64,000 bases of DNA from CAVTYH01 sp963738835 (GTDB lineage Bacteria > Planctomycetota > Planctomycetia > Pirellulales > JADZDJ01). The notes beneath the pieces were generated by a model. The model had not been told where the DNA came from and did no database searches. It saw only the letters and a program-made list of their open reading frames with translations. How positions within the stretch are numbered: position 1 is the first letter of the stretch; each line of letters opens with the position of its first letter. This document shows positions 27,250-37,464 of this stretch, in pieces. The stretch is from assembly GCA_963738835.1 (NCBI GenBank), contig CAVTYH010000003.1, forward strand, positions 62,001 through 126,000, in the 5' to 3' direction. The position numbers were made by a program, and so were the translations under genes.

Positions 27250-27794
27250 AATCGCCGCCAAACTTGCGGCAGCCCTCAGCGCCAATGGTCAAGAATACTG
27301 CGCTCGGCGGCGCAATCGCGTTGGGTTATTGGGCGCAGCCCCGCGGCACCGTGGATGTCGATGTCACGATCTTCATGCCGATCGAACAACCCGCCGCCTG
27401 TGTGCGGTTGCTACAGTCGATTGGTTGTGAACTGAGATCTGAAGCAGCGATCCAATCGCTGACGGAACACAACTTTTGCCAGGTCGAATTCGGCGGCCGG
27501 CGCGTTGACGTGTTTCTTCCCGCGGTGCCGTTTTACGAACAAGCTCGGAAACGGCGCAAACAAGTGCAGCTCAACGGCCAGCAGGTCATGATCTGGGATG
27601 CAGAAACGCTGTGCGTTTTCAAAATGATGTTCTTCCGTCGCAAAGATTTGGCCGACGTGGAACAGATCCTCCAGATGCAAGCAGATGGGTTAGATCGTCA
27701 GTGGGTTTTACAGCAACTGCTCGAAATCTACGGCCAGCACGATCCGCGAATTTCGCAGTGGCGGGAATTGATTGACGAGAATCCGGCCAAATGA
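27212..27794 (+). CDS. Nucleotidyltransferase (AbiEii-toxin-like fold), frameshifted
   Basis: GTG 27212, with GCGGAGGC upstream. The N-terminus (LDATEIAAKLAAALSANGQE) is in frame 2, the rest in frame 3 from about 27298: TALGGAIALGYWAQPRGTVD, VDVTIFMPIEQPAACVRLL, then QVEFGGRRVDVFLP and MIWDAETLCVFKMMFFRRKD. GGxAxxxG...RxTxDxDV is the signature of the nucleotidyltransferase superfamily; the late DxFLP and KMMFFRRKDxxD residues fit the AbiEii/MNT-type toxins and their relatives, which add nucleotides to RNA or tRNA. About 190 residues. The shift at 27298 may be an error. Confidence 0.68.
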
Positions 27795-27823
27795 CGCTGA
27801 TTCTCTTGAAACGCTGGTCTGCG

Positions 27824-28320
27824 TTACTGCGGCACGAAGAAGCTCAGATGCAACTCGGCGTGACGCTTGTGCAAATCATCCCATTCCTCGCGAGTCATTT
27901 TGCCAAACACCGGGCTGGGCGCACGTTGTGGTTCGCTATTCAGCCGCCCGACGGCGGAGCGCAGTTCCATCAATCCCTGCTGGGTGGAAATCTCGCCGGT
28001 GGGAATGAGTTCATCCGCCGCCGGGCTGGGCAATTTGAACCCGGGCTTCATGGAATCGCGCAGCATTTTTTTCTTGATCAATGGCGCCACCAGCCGAATG
28101 AACCAGGCGCGCGGAACTTTGCGCCGTCGAGCGACATTTTCATGGTTCGAGCCAAATGCGTCGTTGCTTGCCCCAGCGACCAATTGCCAAGTTGCCGATA
28201 TTGCCCCGCCGCTAGCCGCTGGGCATCGGCGAGAATTTCGTCGAGGCTGGTGAAGTGCAATTCGCGTCGCCCGCTGACCTTGCTGGTGTTCACCGGCGCC
28301 GTTGCAATTGCCGTGCTCAT
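27824..28320 (-). CDS. DUF1569 (DinB-like) protein, frameshifted
   Basis: ATG at 28320 (MSTAIATAPVNTSKVSGRRE, LHFTSLDEILADAQRLAAGQ, YRQLGNWSLGQATTHLARTM) and, after a shift near 28105, WFIRLVAPLIKKKMLRDSMK, PGFKLPSPAADELIPTGEIS and HKRHAELHLSFFVPQ. The His in NWSLGQATTHLA and the closing HxxxHxxFF are the metal ligands of DinB-like four-helix bundles; DUF1569 belongs to this superfamily. Role unknown, possibly a thiol-dependent detoxifying transferase. It converges with the nucleotidyltransferase gene, and comEC lies downstream of its start on the same strand. Confidence 0.72.
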
Positions 28321-28405
28321 GGCTCTCACCTTTTTGCTGGAGCGTTTCTCGGCCGATTTTAATTTCATCCGCGGATGTTGAATATACACTCTCCGCTAGC
28401 GGCTG

Positions 28406-30952
28406 TCATGGTTTGGAATCCGGGCGAAAACACTGCACGTCGAGCCGGCGGGCATCCATCGTCACCGTGATCGCTCCGCAGTCGGCCGTGTTCAGCACCT
28501 TGGCGCCGGCGGCTTCGTAAACGCCGCGAGCAACTTTGCCATCGTCGATCGAGCCGCTGATGATGACGTATCGCGGGGCGCACCATTGGCCGAAACTAAT
28601 GGGGTCGCTGTTGGCGCTGCCGTGATGCGGTGCAAGCAGCACATCGCAGCGGAAGGGAAACTCGTTCATCACCATTTGCATGCCCGGCGGTTCGAGATCG
28701 CCGGTGAGCAAAATGCGCCGGTCGCAGTATTCGATCCCCAGCACCAGGCAATTCGCGTTGTCGGTCGCCGGCAAACCTTTGGGCGGCGGATGCAGCACAT
28801 CGATCGTCACCCCATCGGCCGCGTGCAATCGGTCGCCGGCATAGATGCAATCGAGCTTCGTTCCCGATTGTTCAATACTTTCGCGCAGCATGGTGAGCGC
28901 TTGGTTGGGCTGTTTGAACATCACCGGCGAGACGTAAACCGTGCCGACGGAAAATCGCTCCAGCAACTCGGGCAGCGCATTGTAATGATCGGTATCGGCG
29001 TGCGAAAGAACCACGGCATCGAGATGCGTCAGGCCGCGCGACCAGAGATAGTTGCTGATCGATTGCGCGCCGCCGGTCGGCGAACCCAGACGGCCGGCAT
29101 CGTACAGCAGCGTTTTGCCGTCAGGCAGTTCTAAAAGTTCCGCGCCGCCATGTCCGACGGCAATAAAGGTGCAGCGCAGGGCGTGATTTTGCGGTTGTGC
29201 ACCGAGCGAGCCGATCAAACCCAAGCCGCACCAGCCGCCGAAGAGTGCCACTCGCCAGCGAAACGCCGGCAGCCACCGTGGCAAGAAAATTGCGGCGCCA
29301 ACGGCCAGATAAAACACGGCCAGCCAGCCGTCGTCTGGTCCGGCAACCCAGAATCGGCCGCCGGGAAAGTTTGCAGCCCATTTCACCGTGGCGTCCAACA
29401 CATGGAGTCCAAAATTGCAAATCCAAGCAAACACCGCAGCCAGCGGCGGCAACCACCAGCCGAATGCCAGCACGCCAAAGCCCGCTGTCATGACGATGAT
29501 TAACACCGGAATCAACAGCAAATTCAAAACCAGCGCGGCCGGAGCGAACAGATGAAACCGCGCCATCGTCAGCGGTGTGATGACCAGCCACAACAGACCG
29601 CCCGCGAGAAACACTTCTCGCAAATGACCGCCGAATCGCCAAGCGGTTTTCTCCGGCCAAGGGCGCGTTTGCTGAATCAACCGCTCGAGCGGATCGAGTT
29701 TCGATCGCTCCGGTAGGTGCATCGCCGCCCACATCAGCGCGGCCACCGACAGAAACGACAATTGCACGCCGGTTTGAAATAAATTGGCCGGATTGACGAT
29801 CAGCAGCACCAGCCCGGCAAACGCCAGGCTGTTCAATCCAATGCGTGACCGCCCCAGCCACACAGCGCCGCATACAATCCACACCAGTAAAGTAGCTCGA
29901 ACGACCGACGGCCCGGCGCCAGTCACCAGCATGTAAATGCCGGTGATGATCATGATGCTGGCCAGCGCCGTGCGGCGCGACATCCAGCCCATCCGCAGCG
30001 CTTTGAACAAAAGCCATGCCAGAATGCCGACGTGCAAGCCCGCCACGACCAAAATATGCACGGTGCCGGTTTCCAAATATGCTTCGTTGGTGTCGCGATC
30101 GACTTCTTCGCGCGCGCCGAACAGCACGGCAGCAACGGTTCCGGCGCGATCGGGCGAAATGTAGCTCGACAACAAGCGCTCGCCTTGGTTTCGCAGAGCA
30201 TCGAACCAGCGCGTTGGATTCAAAACAGATCCGGCTTCGAGAACGCTGACGCAAGCCGGCAGCTTGACGCGCAGGACGCTCAATTCTCGATTCGCCCGGG
30301 CATAGAGCGCAAAATCGAACTCGCCGGGATTCACCGCCGGCGTAGGCGTCGCCAAATGACCAAAGATGCGCAGCCGATCGCCCGCGTGGACACCATCCAA
30401 TTGACCGCCAACCGTCATTTGCGTCCGCCCGCTGGCTGGACCCCACTGCTGTCCGTCGCGAATGCCGATCACATCAACAATCAGTCGGCTTTGCGGCGTG
30501 GACGGAATCGATCGCAACGGATCGAAGGCCGGCTGCGGAACCTCGCGCGGTGCGCTTTCGGCAATCGCTTCCAAACAAATCGGCTGCGGCGACAGAGTGG
30601 CGAAGCGGCCCACCTCGTCGTTAGCAAACAAATTCCAGCGTGCATGATGCCAAGCGCCGCCGATGGCTGCGGCGGAGATTAAGATCGCCAAGATCGCCGC
30701 CGAGTCTTGGTCGATTTGCAACAACACCAACCAAGCCACAAGTGCCAACGCGGCCACGCACCACCACAATTCAAACGAATGGGGCACGAAAGACCACGCC
30801 TGCCGGTCGGCGAGAATTCCGACGCACGTAGCCGCCAATATGATGACCAGCGGCTGATAGCGCACGGATCGCGGCGAATCGACCAACCAGCGCGTAGCCA
30901 CAGGCGCCGCGATGTGACGAGAACCAGCGAATGCTGTGCCGGCGCTAGCCAT
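28406..30952 (-). CDS. comEC: ComEC/Rec2 family DNA uptake channel
   Basis: 848 residues from ATG 30952. Intact. Order: two N-terminal membrane segments (VIILAATCVGILADRQA, LWWCVAALALVAWLVLLQID), the DUF4131-type soluble part, a multi-pass ComEC core (GTVHILVVAGLHVGILAWLL, LVTGAGPSVVRATLLVWIVC, LFQTGVQLSFLSVAALMWAA), and a C-terminal metallo-beta-lactamase domain (FIAVGHGGAELLELPDGKTL, LSHADTDHYNALPELLERF, LLAPHHGSANSDP). HxDxDH and HHGS are its metal and active residues. In naturally competent bacteria it carries single-stranded DNA across the inner membrane, and the nuclease-like domain degrades the other strand. No other competence gene is near. Confidence 0.93.
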   Translation of the reverse strand: MASAGTAFAGSRHIAAPVATRWLVDSPRSVRYQPLVIILAATCVGILADRQAWSFVPHSFELWWCVAALALVAWLVLLQIDQDSAAILAILISAAAIGGAWHHARWNLFANDEVGRFATLSPQPICLEAIAESAPREVPQPAFDPLRSIPSTPQSRLIVDVIGIRDGQQWGPASGRTQMTVGGQLDGVHAGDRLRIFGHLATPTPAVNPGEFDFALYARANRELSVLRVKLPACVSVLEAGSVLNPTRWFDALRNQGERLLSSYISPDRAGTVAAVLFGAREEVDRDTNEAYLETGTVHILVVAGLHVGILAWLLFKALRMGWMSRRTALASIMIITGIYMLVTGAGPSVVRATLLVWIVCGAVWLGRSRIGLNSLAFAGLVLLIVNPANLFQTGVQLSFLSVAALMWAAMHLPERSKLDPLERLIQQTRPWPEKTAWRFGGHLREVFLAGGLLWLVITPLTMARFHLFAPAALVLNLLLIPVLIIVMTAGFGVLAFGWWLPPLAAVFAWICNFGLHVLDATVKWAANFPGGRFWVAGPDDGWLAVFYLAVGAAIFLPRWLPAFRWRVALFGGWCGLGLIGSLGAQPQNHALRCTFIAVGHGGAELLELPDGKTLLYDAGRLGSPTGGAQSISNYLWSRGLTHLDAVVLSHADTDHYNALPELLERFSVGTVYVSPVMFKQPNQALTMLRESIEQSGTKLDCIYAGDRLHAADGVTIDVLHPPPKGLPATDNANCLVLGIEYCDRRILLTGDLEPPGMQMVMNEFPFRCDVLLAPHHGSANSDPISFGQWCAPRYVIISGSIDDGKVARGVYEAAGAKVLNTADCGAITVTMDARRLDVQCFRPDSKP

Positions 30953-31388
30953 CGGTGGTTCTGCCCTATTATCACATTGAGGCGAAATGTCAACACTCGA
31001 ACCGTTTCCAACATGATAGCAATTTATCACGAGCGCGAAACATTTGGAATTGTCGAAGTTTCCAGGAAAATCAGGCGCCTGCGACGATTGGCAAACTGCC
31101 GAACTGCCGGCCGCGTACCAATTTCATACCGCCGCGCGGCGCAGCGGCTTGATTTACGCGCACTCGGCTTGGCCAACTCGCGCAGCATCCAGTATGTTGC
31201 AGGCAACTTTCACGCGCCGGAACATCGTAATCTGCCACTGGATTAACTGACAAACCTGTAGAACAAACCACGGGGAACACGAGGAAGAATTGAGAGCTTT
31301 GCGGCATTCGGCAAATCCCAGCTAATTTCTGTGCTCCCCGTGGTTGTTTCATTCGACACCCTAAGATTCATTCCCGGAGTTTTCGCCG
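30953..31388. other. Intergenic region with CCACGGGG inverted repeat
   Basis: About 435 bp between divergent comEC and the S9 peptidase gene. AACCACGGGGAACAC (about 31267-31281) and GTGCTCCCCGTGGTT (about 31331-31345) pair with one mismatch. No gene is recognised. Promoters of the two flanking genes are expected here. Confidence 0.45.
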
Positions 31389-33671
31389 ATGCAATCTTTC
31401 GTCAGCAATTGTGTTCTTAGTCCACGGATCGGATTCTTCTCCATCGTCGGAGCAGTGCTGGCCAGCTTTACTATCGGCTGTGCTCCGACCCCGAACCCGC
31501 CCGCAGGCAAAGCCAGTTCGAATTCCACGGAAACCATTTCGCCGGGAAAACCAGCCAGCCAGACGGCGACCGAGTCCGTGCCCAGCGCGCCGACCGACAA
31601 GACCAGTGAAATGCCGAAAACCGCCCAAGCCTCCTCCGCCGAGCCGCATCCGTTGGATCAGGTGGCTCCGCTCATTCCGCGGGAAGTGCTGTTCGGTAAT
31701 CCAGACAAAGCGATGGCCCGCATGAGTCACGATGCCAAGCGGCTGGCATATTTGGCGCCGGTGGATGGAGTCTTGAATGTTTGGGTGGGCCCGATCGACG
31801 ATCCCTCGGCGGCCAAGCCGGTCACGCACGAAAAATCGCGCCCCATCGGCGGCTATTTTTGGGCTTATACCGACAAGCACATTCTCTACTCTCAAGACGA
31901 CAAGGGAGACGAAAACTTCCACGTCTATGCGGTGAACCTTGACACCGGCGAAACAAAAGACATCACCCCGCTCGATCAACAAAAGGCAGCCGATCCCAAC
32001 GGCGAAAAGCCGAAAGTGCGGGCGGAAATTGAAGGGGTCAGTTGGCGCTCACCGGAAGAAATTGTGATTGGCTTGAACGATCGCGATCCAGAATACCACG
32101 ATTTGTATTTGGTGAACATCAACACCGGCGCGAAAATTGCTCATGCAGAATCCCGATTTCTCCGGTTTTGTGGTCGACGAAGACTACAAGGTTCGCTTTG
32201 CCACAAAAATGACCGACGACGGCGGCAGCCAACTGTATGAACCGGACGGCAAAGGTGGCTGGAAAGAATGGATGAAAATCGCCAAGGAAGACGGGCTAAC
32301 CACCGGTCCGGCGGGATTCAATAAACAAGGAGACCTTTTGTATTTCATCGACAGCCGAGGCCGTGACACCGGCGAGCTGAAAAGCATCGATCTTAAGACC
32401 GGCGAAGAAAAGGTGATTGCCGAAGACCCGCTCTCTGATGTGGGCGGCATTATGGATCATCCCACGGAAAACACCATCCAAGGCGTGGCCTTCACTTATG
32501 ATCGAACCAAATGGAAGTTCTTCGATAAAGACGTGGAAGCGGACTATAACCGGCTCAAGCAACTTGCGGATGGCGAAATTCAAATCGTCAGCCGCACGCT
32601 CAACGACCGAAAATGGCTGGTGGGAATCGTCATGGACGACGGCCCGGTGCGATATTACTTCTACGATCGCGATACCAAACAGCCGAAATTCCTGTTCACC
32701 AACCGTAAGAACTTGGAAGGGCAGCCGCTCGTGAAAATGCACCCGATGATCATCGGCGCCCGCGATGGCTTGAAACTGGTCAGCTATCTTTCCTTGCCAC
32801 CAGGCAGCGATCCGCACAACACCGCTCGGCCCGAGAAACCGGTGCCCATGATCTTGCTCGTCCATGGCGGTCCGTGGCGCGCGACGGTTGGGGCTTAAAC
32901 GCCGAGCATCAACTGTGGGCCAACCGCGGTTATGCCGTACTGAGCGTGAATTATCGCGGCTCGACCGGCTTCGGTAAGAACTTCGCCAACGCGGGCAATC
33001 GTGAGTGGGCCGGCAAAATGCACGATGATCTGCTCGACGCGGTAGATTGGGCCGTAAAAAACAAAATTGCCGATCCCGATAAAATCGCCATTGTGGGCGG
33101 CAGCTACGGTGGATATGCCACGCTGGTTGGGCTGACGTTCACGCCCGAGGTGTTCGCCTGCGGCGTGGATGAATGCGGTCCTTCGAATTTGATCACGTTG
33201 ATGGAAAACCCGCCCCCATATTGGCTTCCAGACATGCCGTTGTTCAAAGATCGCGTCGGCGATTATACCAACGACGAGGGAAAAGAATTCCTTTGGAAGC
33301 ATTCGCCGCTGTCGAAGGTGGAGGCCATTAAGCGACCGCTGTTGATCGGGCAAGGGGCACACGATCCGCGAGTCAAACAGCGCGAGGCCGATCAGATTGT
33401 TCAGGCGATGGAGGAAAAACATATTCCGGTCACTTACGTCCTCATGTCCGACGAAGGGCACGGCTTTCACCGGCCGGAGAATGAAATGGCGTTTATCGCC
33501 GTCACCGAAGCGTTTCTAGCCAAGAACCTGGGCGGGCGTTACGAACCGATTGGCACGGCTTTCAAGGATTCGACCATCGCCGTGCCTACCGGCGCCGCCG
33601 ATGTGCCGGGCTTGGTCGATTCGCTAAAAGCCAACGAAAGTCAGCCGGCTACGGCTCAAACCTCGAAATAG
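31389..33671 (+). CDS. S9 family (prolyl oligopeptidase-like) lipoprotein peptidase, two frameshifts
   Basis: About 760 residues. Lipobox in GAVLASFTIGCAPTP gives membrane anchoring; a Ser/Thr/Pro-rich linker follows, then a beta-propeller (MARMSHDAKRLAYLAPVDGV, YFWAYTDKHILYSQDDKGDE, GLTTGPAGFNKQGDLLYFID). Shifts at about 32137 and 32880 interrupt it. The catalytic domain reads PMILLVHGGP, YAVLSVNYRGSTGFGKNFAN, IAIVGGSYGGYATLVGLTFT (Ser), IGQGAHDPRVKQREADQIVQ (Asp) and YVLMSDEGHGFHRPENEMAF (His), the complete triad of dipeptidyl-peptidase-like S9 enzymes. It would cut short peptides outside the cytoplasm. It is isolated on both sides by divergent or unlinked genes. Confidence 0.88.
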
Positions 33672-33849
33672 TGGCCAGATTCAGCACTGATCGATCGTGA
33701 AGGGTGCTGATCTGGGAACAATGCACGTCAGTCCTATCTGGGGACTTTGCGCACGATCGCGCAAGAGGCTGCCTCTTTTGCTTGCCGACGAACTTCACGC
33801 TAAACTATCCGCTTTGCCCAGCGAAGCCTATTGTCTAAGGAATAACTTC

Positions 33850-34244
33850 ATGCGTGCCGATGCCGTACTTTGTGCCCGGGGCGTTTCTATCGATCGCGAA
33901 AGCGGTGCGATGACCATCTTTCAGATCATCGACGGCATGCAAGCCACCGGCTTCCCGGTGCTGCTCCAGGATTTTTCGGTAGTCGTCATCTTGGAGCGCA
34001 ATCCTGACGAGCTGCCGCAAGTGCCGTTGCTGCTGCAAATCTTGCGTGACGAAGATTTGCTGCTGAACGAGCAGATGACCATCGATTTTGCCGTGCGCTG
34101 CGTCATCGTCAGGCCATCAACTTGCAAGGCATCGTAATTCAATCGCCGGGCATCATTTACATCAAGATTCGTCACAACAATGCGGACCTGGGTGTGTACC
34201 GATTTCCCGTCGCCGCGTCGTCGCCGATGGCCGCACGCAGATAG
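33850..34244 (+). CDS. DUF6941-like small protein, frameshifted
   Basis: ATG 33850: MRADAVLCARGVSIDRESGA, MTIFQIIDGMQATGFPVLLQ, DFSVVVILERNPDELPQVPL, then after a shift at about 34095 QAINLQGIVIQSPGIIYIKI and NADLGVYRFPVAAS to TAG 34242-34244. The opening (VLCARGVSIDRESGAMTIFQ) and the beta-sandwich pattern resemble DUF6941, a family of unknown role. About 131 residues, no signal. The SMR-like transporter gene follows 37 bp downstream on the same strand, possibly in one operon. Confidence 0.5.
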
Positions 34245-34281
34245 CGGTTTGGAAAAGCTGCCTAGAGGTTGCCGCGCGACG

Positions 34282-34620
34282 ATGGAAAAATCTGCACTTG
34301 CCGTTCTGGTGACCATTGGCTTTAGCATCGTGGGCGTCGTCGGCGATTATTTCCTGAAGCTGGCCAGCGGCGAAGAGCGCTCGTTACGTTCACCGTGGTT
34401 TTATATCGGCTTTGCCGTGTACGCCTCGACAGCGTTCGGCTGGGTGTTTGTGATGAAGCATCTGAAGCTGGCCACGATCGGCGTCGTCTATTCGGTCTCA
34501 CTGGTCGTGCTGCTGACCGTCATCGGCGTTGTCATCTTCCGCGAATCGCTGAATTATTACGAAATGGCCGGTCTCGTGATGGCGATTGGCGCCCTGGTGT
34601 TGTTGAGTCGGTTTTCATAA
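34282..34620 (+). CDS. Small multidrug-resistance/EamA-like four-helix transporter
   Basis: 112 residues from ATG 34282. Four hydrophobic segments: LAVLVTIGFSIVGVVGDYFL, SPWFYIGFAVYASTAFGWVF, ATIGVVYSVSLVVLLTVIGV, EMAGLVMAIGALVLLSRF. The conserved Tyr-Ser of YSVS and the helix-3/4 loop FRESLNYYEMAGLVMAIGAL match SMR/EamA-type 10-TMS halves (xExLxxxxxxGLxLIxxGxxLL). The Glu in helix 1 that binds cations in EmrE is not at its usual place, so it may be a lipid or polyamine flippase half, not a drug exporter. Inner membrane. Confidence 0.7.
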   Translation: MEKSALAVLVTIGFSIVGVVGDYFLKLASGEERSLRSPWFYIGFAVYASTAFGWVFVMKHLKLATIGVVYSVSLVVLLTVIGVVIFRESLNYYEMAGLVMAIGALVLLSRFS

Positions 34621-34866
34621 TTGAGCACGCCTGCGTCGGGCGAAGAATCGCGCAGTTTTGCATCGAACGCGCCAAACTTTGGGCCAAAAGCGCCCAAATA
34701 GCGCATTTTACCGGTTCCCAGACGCCGCAGCCCAAGCGATAATCACGCTCCTCAGCCACGGTTCTTCCGGGATACAATCTCCCCAAATATGGCGGTTTCT
34801 TGAACGCATTAGGTCAATTCCTGTGATTGTGCTTCTTGGTAATCTATTTAAGCAAAGGGCACAGAG

Positions 34867-35634
34867 ATGCTTCGCAAAAAACTTCTGCTGACACTGGCGG
34901 CGGTCATCTTCGCTTTCTTCCGTTCGTCGGCTATGGCGGTGCAAGTGCCGATTGATCTGACCCCTTGGACGGTCGTGCAATATGAATTCAACGACCAGCC
35001 GGATGCCAACTGGGTCTTAAGCAACAATAACCAGACCGCAACGCAAACCGTCAACGCCGACGGCTCTTACCTGCGCAGCAATTTTCTGCTCACCGATACG
35101 GCCATCGACGGCACCTGGCGCGTCAACACGAACAGCGACGACGATTTTATGGGCTTTGTCTTTGGCGAGCAGGACCCCAACCACTATTACTTGTTTGATT
35201 GGAAAAAGGCCGATCAGAACGACGCGACGATTGGCTTTGCCCAAGTGGGTATGACGGTGAAATTGGTCAGTCGTGCCTCGGGAAACATGGTCGAGACCGA
35301 TCTTTGGCCCACGACTGGCAGCGTGAACGTGACCCCACTCAAACACAACAGTATCCCGTGGGTCTCATTCACGGACTATCAATTCCACCTTGAGTTCCAT
35401 CCCGGCATGTTTTCCATCAATGTCAAGCAAGGCACCACCACGCTGGAGTCCTGGACAGTTTCTGACAATACCTACACCACCGGCCACTTCGGATTCTACA
35501 ACGATTCCCAGGACACGGTTGTCTACAGTGGTTTCACCACGGAGGAACTGCCCGAACCTTCGACATTGGTCTTGGGTGCATTGGGGCTGGCAAGTTTGGC
35601 GCCAGCCATCCGGCGACGACTCCGGCGCGCTTGA
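34867..35634 (+). CDS. PEP-CTERM secreted protein with thrombospondin-C-like domain
   Basis: 255 residues. Signal peptide LLLTLAAVIFAFFRSSAMAV, then a beta-sandwich domain (VVQYEFNDQPDANWVLSNNN, GTWRVNTNSDDDFMGFVFGE, PNHYYLFDWKKADQNDATIG, FHLEFHPGMFSINVKQGTT, TTGHFGFYNDSQDTVVYSGF) like the thrombospondin type 3 C-terminal domain (DDDFxGFxFGxQD). It ends in LPEPSTLVLGALGLASLAPA followed by IRRRLRRA, a PEP-CTERM exosortase signal. It is probably placed outside the cell as a small, Ca-binding adhesin or matrix protein. Its end is convergent with the GH51 gene. Confidence 0.85.
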   Translation: MLRKKLLLTLAAVIFAFFRSSAMAVQVPIDLTPWTVVQYEFNDQPDANWVLSNNNQTATQTVNADGSYLRSNFLLTDTAIDGTWRVNTNSDDDFMGFVFGEQDPNHYYLFDWKKADQNDATIGFAQVGMTVKLVSRASGNMVETDLWPTTGSVNVTPLKHNSIPWVSFTDYQFHLEFHPGMFSINVKQGTTTLESWTVSDNTYTTGHFGFYNDSQDTVVYSGFTTEELPEPSTLVLGALGLASLAPAIRRRLRRA

Positions 35635-35685
35635 GCTAGAGAACGCCGAAACAGAGAAGTCGGCGGTCGTCCGTGAACAACCGGC

Positions 35686-37329
35686 TTACGAAAACGCAAG
35701 CTGTGCAACGCTGTACGACGCCGCTGGCAATGTGAACGTCATCTTCGAGCCGGCTTTTGGCGCGTCGAGTGGTTGCGGCAGCACTTTCTTCGGCGACTCA
35801 AACGTGTTCGTCGCTTTCAGGTCCGGCCCGTTCAAAGTTTCACAGGTCAGAACTTTCGTCGGCGTGGGGTCGTGCCAATCGATCACCAGTTCGCGGGGCG
35901 AATCCAAATCGCGGTTCAGCATGAAAACACTGGCCCGGTTGTTTTTGGCATCGACGGTGACCACGACATCGACGTACGGCACTTTATCGTCGCGGGCAAA
36001 GTCGGGGCGCAAGCCGGCGGCGTGGATGGGGTACGTTTCAGACTCGACTAGCAGATCGAGCACGCGGCCATTGGCGTACTTCAGCGCCCAGGCATACGGA
36101 TAATAAATGCTCTGGCGCAGCACGCCGTCGGCATTGGTCACCAGCGGGGCGATTACGTTCACGATTTGCGCCAAGCACGCGAGGCGCACCCGATCCGATT
36201 GTCGCAGCAGCGTGTTGACGAAGCCTCCCACCAAGAGCGCGTCTTCCAAGTTGTACGGCTCTTCCAGCAAGTGCGGTGCGAACTGTCGGTGGCCATTGAC
36301 GGCATCGCCGCTGCGGGCCCGATACCAGACGTTCCATTCGTCGAAAGAGAGCCACAACTGCTTCGGCGAGCGCAGCGTGCCTTGCACATAATCACAGACG
36401 GCGGCGATTTCGTGAATCTGCCGCTCCATGTCGAGGTTCATCGCCAGATAGCGCGCTGTGCTGTTGCCGGTCAGCTCTGGCGTGTTGCCATAATAGTTAT
36501 GCAGTGAGATGCCGTCGACCGAATCGTAGCACTCTTCCAGCACTTCGCGATCCCACGTGAGATACGTCGGCAGAATGGTGTTGCTCGATCCGCAGGCAAT
36601 CAGTTTGGCATCGCGGTCGAGCACGCGAATCTGCCGCGCGGCATCGCGGGCTTTGCGGCCATACTCGCGGGCCGGCATGTGGCCCATTTGCCACGGGCCA
36701 TCCATCTCGTTGCCCATGCACCAGTAGCGTACATTGTGCGGCTTGTCGTAACCGTGCTGGCGGCGCAGCTCGCTCCATTTCGTGCCTTTGTCGAGGCTGC
36801 AATACTCCACATAATTGACGGCCTGCTCGACGGTGCCGGTGCCGAGATTGAAACCCAAGAGCGGTTCGGTCCCTACCAACCGGCACCAGTCAATGAAATC
36901 GTTCGTGCCGAATTGATTGGTTTCGCTCTGGTTCCAGGCCCGTTCCAGCACGGTGGGACGTTTGTCTTTTGGCCCGACGCCGTCCAGCCAGTTGTAGCCG
37001 GAAACGAAATTTCCGCCGGGGTAACGCATGATCGTCACACCCAGCTCTTTCACCTCCGCCGCCACGTCTTTGCGGAAGCCGTGCTCGTCGGCCAACTTGG
37101 AATTGGGCTCGTACACGCCGGTGTAAACGGCCCGGCCCAGGTGTTCAAGAAACGAACCCAAGAGCCGACGATCAAGATCGGACCGATATCGGGTCTGGTC
37201 GATGACTGTCTTGGCCGGTCCGCGAGTTTGCGCATAGCCAAAACTGGCGAGCCACGAACCGGTGGCCAGCGCGGCGCCGGAAGTGGCAAGTCCCCTGAGA
37301 AAAGTTCGCCGATCAGTGATGTGCATCAT
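35686..37329 (-). CDS. abfA: Alpha-L-arabinofuranosidase, family GH51
   Basis: About 547 residues from ATG 37329. A twin-arginine signal is clear: DRRTFLRGLATSGAALATGS, so the enzyme is exported folded. Catalytic (beta/alpha)8 barrel: LGSFLEHLGRAVYTGVYEP, IMRYPGGNFVSGYNWLDGVG, RYWCMGNEMDGPWQMGHMPA (acid/base Glu in GNE) and LWLSFDEWNVWYRARSGD (nucleophile Glu in DEW), then the C-terminal beta-domain VDVVVTVDAKNNRASVFMLN. It removes arabinofuranose side groups from arabinan or arabinoxylan. It heads a run of minus-strand genes that fit sugar breakdown (esterases, a semialdehyde dehydrogenase, a FAH dehydratase). Confidence 0.94.
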   Translation of the reverse strand: MMHITDRRTFLRGLATSGAALATGSWLASFGYAQTRGPAKTVIDQTRYRSDLDRRLLGSFLEHLGRAVYTGVYEPNSKLADEHGFRKDVAAEVKELGVTIMRYPGGNFVSGYNWLDGVGPKDKRPTVLERAWNQSETNQFGTNDFIDWCRLVGTEPLLGFNLGTGTVEQAVNYVEYCSLDKGTKWSELRRQHGYDKPHNVRYWCMGNEMDGPWQMGHMPAREYGRKARDAARQIRVLDRDAKLIACGSSNTILPTYLTWDREVLEECYDSVDGISLHNYYGNTPELTGNSTARYLAMNLDMERQIHEIAAVCDYVQGTLRSPKQLWLSFDEWNVWYRARSGDAVNGHRQFAPHLLEEPYNLEDALLVGGFVNTLLRQSDRVRLACLAQIVNVIAPLVTNADGVLRQSIYYPYAWALKYANGRVLDLLVESETYPIHAAGLRPDFARDDKVPYVDVVVTVDAKNNRASVFMLNRDLDSPRELVIDWHDPTPTKVLTCETLNGPDLKATNTFESPKKVLPQPLDAPKAGSKMTFTLPAASYSVAQLAFS

Positions 37330-37464
37330 GGGGTGGAAGGGTTCGGGGTTCAGGGTGTAGAGTTCCGGGTGTAGCGGCCGAGCTCGGCCCGGCGTTTTCG
37401 CGCAACAAACTCCGCCGCTACCCCTCACTGCAATCGCAACTTAAGCGCGCTGCTTGCAATCCAT

